DNA from: Bordetella genomosp. 10
GTDB taxonomy: Bacteria; Pseudomonadota; Gammaproteobacteria; Burkholderiales; Burkholderiaceae_B
DNA: 64,000 nucleotides
Direction: 5' to 3'
Assembly (NCBI RefSeq): GCF_002261225.1
Contig: NZ_NEVM01000002.1
Location: 682,001-746,000, forward strand
Under the pieces are notes generated by a model, which saw nothing but the letters and a program-made list of their open reading frames with translations, did no database searches and was not told the DNA's origin. Below are positions 58,757 to 64,000 of the stretch, piece by piece (position 1 is the stretch's first letter; the number at the start of each line of letters is the position of its first letter). A program made the position numbers and the translations under genes.

Positions 58757-59203
58757 TCAGGGGGCTTCGAAAGCCGCCAGGCAGGCGGCGCGCAGGGCGG
58801 GCGGCATGGGACGCGGGCGCTTGTCCTCGCGGTCGACCCAGACCCAGGTGATGGCGGCGCGGGCGTGGTCGATGCCGCCATCGCCGGCATCGACCACGTC
58901 GAAAACCAGGCCGACGCTGCTGTTGCCGACGTGGCCGCAGCGCAGGGTCACGGCCAGGCGCGCCGGATAGCCGACCGGCATGCGATACGTGCATGCCTGG
59001 CTGGCGACCACGGACATCAGCCCGGGCGCGGACCGTTGCAGTCCCAGCGCGCCGGACCACTGCATCCGCGCTTCTTCCACATACGCCAGCAGGGTCGCGT
59101 TGTTGACGTGCCCGTCCGCGTCGAGGTCGCCCCAGCGGACGTCCAGGTGCGCGGTGTGCAGCGGCGCCGAGAGCGCGCCGCCGTCGTCGATGATTTTCAG
59201 CAT
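58757..59203 (-). CDS. Hotdog-fold acyl-CoA thioesterase (4HBT type)
   Basis: 148 residues. ATG 59203 has a perfect GGGAGG 6 bp upstream; ATG 59221 would overlap the CoA-transferase stop (ATGA). The 4-hydroxybenzoyl-CoA-thioesterase pattern is clear: VRWGDLDADGHVNNATLLAY, with the catalytic aspartate, near residues 23-42. AAITWVWVDREDKRPRPMP closes the fold. It releases CoA from an acyl-CoA made by the neighbouring CoA transferase/crotonase steps, or serves as a safety valve. Confidence 0.87.
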   Translation of the reverse strand: MLKIIDDGGALSAPLHTAHLDVRWGDLDADGHVNNATLLAYVEEARMQWSGALGLQRSAPGLMSVVASQACTYRMPVGYPARLAVTLRCGHVGNSSVGLVFDVVDAGDGGIDHARAAITWVWVDREDKRPRPMPPALRAACLAAFEAP

Positions 59204-59217
59204 GCCTGGCCTCCCGT

Positions 59218-60441
59218 TCATATCACGCCATCTTGCCGCAGGCGCGCGATGTCGTCCTCCGTGTAATCGAGCTCGCGCAGCACCGCGGCGGTATCGTCGC
59301 CGCGGTCCGGCGCCGCCGTGCGCATCTGGCTGGGCGTGCGGCTCAGGCTGAAGGGCTGGCCCACCATTTCCACCGTGCCCAGGCGGCGATGCCGGACCGG
59401 CGTGGCGATGCCCAGGTGCTTGACCTGCGGATCGGCGAACACCTCGTTCATCCGGTTGATGGGGCCGGCCGCGACCTGGCCTTCCTCCATGCGCTTCATC
59501 CACTCGGCCGTGGTCCGCTGGCGGGTCAGCGCGCTCAGCTCGGCGTTCAGGCTATCGCGGTGATCGGAGCGGCCCTGCTCGGTACTGTACTCCTCGCGCT
59601 CCATCAATTCCGGCACCCCCATGGCATTGACCAGGCGGCGGAACATGGCCTGTTCGCCCGCGGCTATGTTGATGTAGCCGTCGGCCGTCGGGTAGACGCC
59701 GGTGGGAATGGAGGTCGGATGGTTGTTGCCCGGCTGCCCCGGGATCTCCTTGAGGAAGAGCCAGCGCGCGGCCTGGAAATCGCACATCGCGATCATCGCC
59801 TGCAACAGGGACACCTGCACCCATTGCCCTTCGCCCGATACTTCGCGCTCCAGCAGGGCCGTCATGATGGCCATGGCGCAATACATGCCCGCGCCGGTGT
59901 CCGCCACCGCGATGCCGGTGCGCATGGGACCGTGCGCCGGGTCTCCGGTGATGGACATCAGGCCGCCCATGCCCTGCACGATGTGGTCGAAGCCGGGACG
60001 CTTCGCATAGGGGCCGTCCTGGCCGAAGCCGGAGATGCTGGCGTAGACGATGCGCGGATTGACGGCCTTCAGGCTTTCGTAGTCGATGCCCAGCCGGAAC
60101 TTGACGTCGGGCCGGAAGTTCTCGGCGACGACGTCCGCGTCCTTGACCAGCTTCATGAAGATCTCGCGGCCCTCGGGATCCTTCAGGTTGATGGTCAGGG
60201 AGCGCTTGTTGCGATGCAGGTTCTGGAAGTCCGGCCCGTCGCGCAGGCCGCCCCAGCCGTCGCTGACTTCCATGTATTCCGGGCTTTCGATCTTGATGAC
60301 GTCGGCGCCCCAGTCGGCGAACTGGCGGATGCAGGTGGGGCCGGCGCGCACCCGCGTCAGGTCCAGGATGCGGAACCGCTTGAGCGGTCCTTCGCGCCGT
60401 TCGTGGCCGGCGGGAGCAAGGGATTCAGTTTGCGCATGCAC
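59218..60441 (-). CDS. Class III CoA transferase (CaiB/BaiF family)
   Basis: 407 residues from GTG 60441, overlapping the end of hyuA by 17 bp. It has the opening RILDLTRVRAGPTCIRQFAD, WGADVIKIESPEYMEVSDGW, NFRPDVKFRLGIDYESL, and PGFDHIVQGMGGLMSITGDP near residue 165 with the catalytic aspartate region. Family members move CoA from a donor thioester to an organic acid (formyl-, carnitine- or succinyl-type). It is in one operon with hydantoinase-like genes, which suggests that the product of HyuA/B is activated as CoA ester. Confidence 0.9.
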   Translation of the reverse strand: MHAQTESLAPAGHERREGPLKRFRILDLTRVRAGPTCIRQFADWGADVIKIESPEYMEVSDGWGGLRDGPDFQNLHRNKRSLTINLKDPEGREIFMKLVKDADVVAENFRPDVKFRLGIDYESLKAVNPRIVYASISGFGQDGPYAKRPGFDHIVQGMGGLMSITGDPAHGPMRTGIAVADTGAGMYCAMAIMTALLEREVSGEGQWVQVSLLQAMIAMCDFQAARWLFLKEIPGQPGNNHPTSIPTGVYPTADGYINIAAGEQAMFRRLVNAMGVPELMEREEYSTEQGRSDHRDSLNAELSALTRQRTTAEWMKRMEEGQVAAGPINRMNEVFADPQVKHLGIATPVRHRRLGTVEMVGQPFSLSRTPSQMRTAAPDRGDDTAAVLRELDYTEDDIARLRQDGVI

Positions 60442-62584
60442 GTTGTTTCTCGCTTTCTTCGATGGCGGGAGAGGGGACCGGCGCGGACGGGGCGGCGGCG
60501 TCCAGGTGCACGATCAGGCTGCCGCCGGCGTCGACTTCCACCGTCGCCCGTGGCGGCACGATGAGCGTGGAGGAGGCTTCCTGCACGATGGCCGGGCCGC
60601 GGAAGGCCTGGCCGGCCTTGAACGCGCCGCGCTCATAGACGGGCACTTCAGCATAGTCCTTGCGCTCGGCCAGGTACATGCGGCGGGTGCCGCGCGCGGC
60701 GCCGGCGGCCGAGACGGCGCCGGTGTCGACGTCCAGTCCGCCTTCGCCGCCGCCGGCCGAGACCGCCGCGCGGATGTTGATGATCTCGATATTGCCGCGC
60801 GGCGGCACCTGGCCGAAGGTCTTGGCGTAGGTCGCCAGGAAAGCCTCGCGGATGGCGCCGTAGCTGTCCGCCGTATAAGGTCCCGCCGGCAGGTCGGTGA
60901 TGACTTCGAAGCCCTGGCCGGCGAAGCGCAGGTCGGCCGCCCGCTGGCTGCGCGCGGCCGCCCCCTGGCCGGGCAGCGTGGCATCGATGACGGCGCGGGC
61001 GTCGCGCTCGATGCGGCCGTATTCGGCTTCCAGCGCGGCCCAGTCCACGGTTTCCAGCGTCCAGCCGACGCTGACCATGCGGTCGATGCGCGCCGGCGCC
61101 ATCAACAGGCCCAGCGCCGAGGCGACGCCGGCGCCCGGCGGGCAGATGGCGCGCGTCATGCCCAGCCGCCGCGCGATCTCGCAGCCATGCAGGGGACCGC
61201 CGCCGCCGGTGAGGAGCAGCGCGAACTTGCCTGCATGATGGCCGCGTTCGGCGACGTGCACGCGGGCGGCCGCGGCCATGTTCTCGTTGACGATGGAATG
61301 GATGCCCCAGGCGAATTCCGGCACCGACAGGTTCGATTGCGCCGCCAGCGGCCGCATGGCGTCCTCGGCCTTGGCGACGTCGATGGACATGGTGCCGCCG
61401 GCGAAGGCGGCCGGGTCCAGGAAGCCCAGCACCAGGTTGGCATCGGTGACGGTCGGTTGCGTGCCGCCGCGGCCATAGCAGGCCGGTCCGGGCAGCGAGC
61501 CGGCGCTTTCGGGGCCGACCTTCAGCAGGCCCAGCGCGTCCAGATGGGCGATGCTGCCGCCGCCGGCGCCGATCTCGATCAGTTCGATGGTGGAGATCGA
61601 GATCGGCAGGCCGCTGCCCTCGGTCAGCCGTTTTTCGCGGCTGGCCTCGAAGCGATGCGCGATGAGCGGCTTGCCCGCCTCGATGATCGCGAGCTTGGCG
61701 GTGGTGCCGCCCATGTCGAAGGCCAGCACATCCTCGATGCCGGCGCGGCCGCCGAAGAAGGCGCCGGCCAGCGCGCCCGCCGCGGGGCCGGATTCCAGCA
61801 ACTGGATGGGAACGCGCTTGGCTTCGTCGACGTGCGTCAGGCCGCCGTTGGACAGCATCATGAACAGCGGCGCCTGGATGCCCAATTGCTGGATCCGCGC
61901 GTTCATGCGGTCCAGGTAGCCGTCGGCCAGCGGCTTCACGTAGGCGTTGGCCACCGTGGTCGAGGTGCGCTCGTACTCCCGGATCTGCGGCGAGACGTCC
62001 GAGGAAATCGAAATGAACAACTCCGGATAGGCCGCGGCGATGGCGTCGCGCGCCATGCGCTCGTGCACCGGATTGGCGTAGGCGTGCAGGAAGACGATGG
62101 CGATGGACGTGGCGCCCGCGGCGGCCAGGCGGCCGGCCTGCTCGACGGCTTGCGCGACGTCCAGCGGCTGCTGCACGACGCCGTCGGGGCCGATGCGCTC
62201 GGCCGCCTCCAGGCGCAGATGGCGCGGCACCAGCGGACGGGGCAGCTCGATGTGCAGGTCGAACAGCTCGTACTTGTGCTCGCGCGCCATTTCCAGCGTG
62301 TCGCGGAAGCCGGCGGTGGTGATCAGGCCGGTGACCGCGCCCTTGCGTTCGATCAGCGCGTTGGTGAAGAGCGTCGTCGCGTGGATGACGCGATCCACGT
62401 TCGCATAGGGCAGCACCTCGCGCTCGAACAGGGTACGCACCCCGCGGATGACGCCTTCGTGCGGGGCCTTGGGCGTGGTCAATTCCTTGTGCGACGTCGA
62501 CGTGCCGCCTTGGGTGTCGTAGACGACGATATCGGTGAACGTGCCGCCGATGTCGATACCCAGCGCATATTTTCCAGCTTGCAT
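60425..62584 (-). CDS. hyuA: Hydantoinase A / N-methylhydantoinase-type ATPase subunit
   Basis: 719 residues from ATG 62584 (GAGG 8 bp upstream). ASKHA-type nucleotide-binding opening GIDIGGTFTDIVVYDTQGGT, then ATTLFTNALIERKGAVTGLI, DMGGTTAKLAIIEAGKPL and IGAGGGSIAHLD. The family includes ATP-dependent N-methylhydantoinase, 5-oxoprolinase and the acetone/acetophenone carboxylase large subunits. It works with the HyuB subunit encoded 14 bp upstream. Linkage to a CoA transferase and crotonase favours carboxylase- or lactam-opening catabolism over hydantoin use, but this is inference. Confidence 0.9.
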   Translation of the reverse strand: MQAGKYALGIDIGGTFTDIVVYDTQGGTSTSHKELTTPKAPHEGVIRGVRTLFEREVLPYANVDRVIHATTLFTNALIERKGAVTGLITTAGFRDTLEMAREHKYELFDLHIELPRPLVPRHLRLEAAERIGPDGVVQQPLDVAQAVEQAGRLAAAGATSIAIVFLHAYANPVHERMARDAIAAAYPELFISISSDVSPQIREYERTSTTVANAYVKPLADGYLDRMNARIQQLGIQAPLFMMLSNGGLTHVDEAKRVPIQLLESGPAAGALAGAFFGGRAGIEDVLAFDMGGTTAKLAIIEAGKPLIAHRFEASREKRLTEGSGLPISISTIELIEIGAGGGSIAHLDALGLLKVGPESAGSLPGPACYGRGGTQPTVTDANLVLGFLDPAAFAGGTMSIDVAKAEDAMRPLAAQSNLSVPEFAWGIHSIVNENMAAAARVHVAERGHHAGKFALLLTGGGGPLHGCEIARRLGMTRAICPPGAGVASALGLLMAPARIDRMVSVGWTLETVDWAALEAEYGRIERDARAVIDATLPGQGAAARSQRAADLRFAGQGFEVITDLPAGPYTADSYGAIREAFLATYAKTFGQVPPRGNIEIINIRAAVSAGGGEGGLDVDTGAVSAAGAARGTRRMYLAERKDYAEVPVYERGAFKAGQAFRGPAIVQEASSTLIVPPRATVEVDAGGSLIVHLDAAAPSAPVPSPAIEESEKQRACAN

Positions 62585-62598
62585 GGTTTTTTCCTCGA

Positions 62599-64000
62599 TT
62601 ACTGGTGGGCGGCGGCGCCGATGTAGCCGTCCTGCTCATCGCGCAGCGTCGCGGCGGGATCCCGGCGCGCGGCCGGGCCGAAGCCACCGCCGCCGGGCGT
62701 CAGCAGCTCCACGACCTCGCCGGGATTCAGGACGTGCTGGACCTTGGGGTTGACGACGGCCCCGTTCAGGATGACGGCGCCGGGCGCGCCGGACTCGCCG
62801 CCCGCCAGGCCCTGCGCGGCGGCCTCGTCGCGGGTGCGTTCGGCCATGAAGCTGACGACGATGGGCGTCTTGTTGCGGTTCTCGAAGGCGATCGCCTGGC
62901 CCGTGCCGCCGCGGTGCATGCCGGCGCCGCCCGTGCCGCTGCGCAGCCGGCGGTGCCGCACGTGCAGCGGCGACATCTTCTCGATCATCTCCACCGGCGT
63001 GGAGGAGATGTTGCTGGGCCAGGAAAGCACGTTGGCGCCGTCCTGCCGGTGCGAGCCGCCATAGCCGCCGTTCATGAAGAACAGGTTGGTGAAGGGGAGG
63101 CCGGACTCGCGGACGCCGGACAGGTTGACGCACCACAGCGGCGAGCCGACCGCCGCGATGGCGCGCTCGGGCATGGCGTCGGCCAGCGCGCCGATGACCA
63201 TCATGGGCACGAAGTGGCCGATCAGGGCGCGCGCGCCGCCGGCGGCGGGCGGCCTGGAATGGAGGATGCAGCCTTCGGGCGCCTTGACGTGGATGGGCGC
63301 CATCACGCCTTCGTTGTTGGGCACGTTCGGCAGCAGCACCGCGCGCAGGCCGTAGCAGGTGTAGGCGATGGTGTAGGCCAGGCAGACGTTGATGGAGCGC
63401 GGCACCTGCGCATCGGTGCCGGCGTAGTCGACCGTGATTTCCCCGTCCTTTATCGTCAGCGTGAGTTCCAGCTTGATCGGATGGTCCAGCCCGTCGCTGA
63501 TGGCGCTGCGGCGGTACACGCCCTCGGGCAGGCCGCGAATGGCGTCGCGCATGGCTTTTTCGGAGCGGGCGTGGATTTCGCCGGCCAGCGTGTCGATCTC
63601 GCTCAGTCCGCGTTCGGCCATCAACGCCAGCATGCGCGATTCGATCATGCGCAGCGCCGTGAATTGCGCGAAGAGATCGCCCATGACCTGGTCGGGCTCG
63701 CGCACGTTCTTGCGGATGATGCGTTCGAAGGTCTCGTCGATCTCGCCCTTGCGCATCACCTTCATGATGGGAATCTGCAGGCCTTCCTCATAGACCTCGC
63801 GCGCGTCGGCGGAACGGATGCGGCCGCCGATGTCGGGCGCGTGCGCCACCGAGCCGGCCCATGCGACCACCTTGCTGTCGAGGAATATGGGCTTGGCCAC
63901 GGAGATGTCCGGGAGGTGTCCCGTGCCTTGCCAGATGTCGTTGGTGATCAACACGTCGCCCGGTTCAAGCCGGTCCAGCGGGAACGCCTCCAGGAAGTGC
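62599..64000 (-). CDS. hyuB: Hydantoinase B / oxoprolinase-type subunit, 5'-truncated by window edge
   Basis: The frame is open to the window end, so only the C-terminal 466 or so residues are seen. LEPGDVLITNDIWQGTGHLP and DISVAKPIFLDSKVVAWAGS are characteristic of HyuB. The end carries GGGGFGPAARRDPAATLRD, also typical. It pairs with HyuA in an ATP-dependent amide- or lactam-opening, or carboxylating, enzyme. It is the most upstream visible gene of the operon; further members may lie beyond the window. Confidence 0.9.
   Translation of the reverse strand, partial: HFLEAFPLDRLEPGDVLITNDIWQGTGHLPDISVAKPIFLDSKVVAWAGSVAHAPDIGGRIRSADAREVYEEGLQIPIMKVMRKGEIDETFERIIRKNVREPDQVMGDLFAQFTALRMIESRMLALMAERGLSEIDTLAGEIHARSEKAMRDAIRGLPEGVYRRSAISDGLDHPIKLELTLTIKDGEITVDYAGTDAQVPRSINVCLAYTIAYTCYGLRAVLLPNVPNNEGVMAPIHVKAPEGCILHSRPPAAGGARALIGHFVPMMVIGALADAMPERAIAAVGSPLWCVNLSGVRESGLPFTNLFFMNGGYGGSHRQDGANVLSWPSNISSTPVEMIEKMSPLHVRHRRLRSGTGGAGMHRGGTGQAIAFENRNKTPIVVSFMAERTRDEAAAQGLAGGESGAPGAVILNGAVVNPKVQHVLNPGEVVELLTPGGGGFGPAARRDPAATLRDEQDGYIGAAAHQ

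Noticed and set aside
60086..62626. An 846-codon plus-strand open frame.
   Set aside because: Antisense shadow of hyuA and the CoA transferase gene; composition is non-protein-like.

Overview
The window is about 64 kb of GC-rich DNA, densely coding, with Shine-Dalgarno starts and many ATGA/TGATG overlaps. Gene content (many SDRs, NodT-type outer-membrane lipoproteins, Liv-type ABC transport, CaiB-type CoA transferases, hydantoinase A/B, FecI/FecR iron signalling) fits a metabolically versatile betaproteobacterium of the Burkholderiales, most likely Alcaligenaceae (Bordetella/Achromobacter type). This placement comes from style and gene families, not from a phylogenetic marker. I saw no rRNA, tRNA, CRISPR array, transposase or phage gene.

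Layout. 1-1870: the end of an alpha/beta hydrolase gene and an FMN-dependent alpha-hydroxy-acid dehydrogenase. 1884-7738: iron uptake, with a siderophore-interacting reductase, a divergent TetR, and a fecI-fecR-TonB receptor operon behind a clear Fur box. 7739-11255: a LysR regulator divergent from a DSD1-type PLP enzyme with a perfect 18-bp palindrome between them, then a second LysR. 11404-16164: an EmrB/EmrA/OMF tripartite efflux operon with a small unknown gene coupled to its end. 16190-26794: a mixed stretch with a MocR regulator, thioesterase, PhzF protein, NCS2 permease, AraC regulator, GFA protein, two paralogous envelope proteins, a frameshifted FMN reductase gene beside a MarR, a TPR membrane protein and a DUF3465-like secreted protein.

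27031-50933 is the most interesting part, a catabolic island of about 24 kb. It holds a 2-oxoacid/acetoin-type dehydrogenase (fused E1 alpha-beta, E2, no E3) with two SDRs and a FadR-type GntR; a Liv ABC importer with a fused permease-ATPase subunit, plus a quinone oxidoreductase and an SDR; an SDR, a lambda-crystallin-type hydroxyacid dehydrogenase and a BKACE (DUF849) enzyme; an iron-type alcohol dehydrogenase; a second GntR; a split transketolase, a shikimate-dehydrogenase-like protein with an altered substrate pocket and a GMC oxidoreductase; and an NCS1 permease. Two copies of an AT-rich palindrome (ATATAT-S-ATATAT followed by a T run) lie 5 kb apart, in front of the Liv/SDR/BKACE genes and in front of the GntR/transketolase genes, and suggest one regulon. 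The substrate is not identifiable from sequence alone.

51165-57831: a YpfH-like esterase, then a MarR-FUSC-DUF1656-HlyD-OMF efflux operon of the AaeAB/fusaric-acid type, and a VOC protein. 57951-64000: an operon on the minus strand with hydantoinase B (cut by the window edge), hydantoinase A, a class III CoA transferase, a hotdog thioesterase and an enoyl-CoA hydratase-like protein lacking the usual catalytic glutamates.

A recurring oddity is short tandem repeats of 13, 14 or 15 bp placed at gene starts or ends in four unrelated places.
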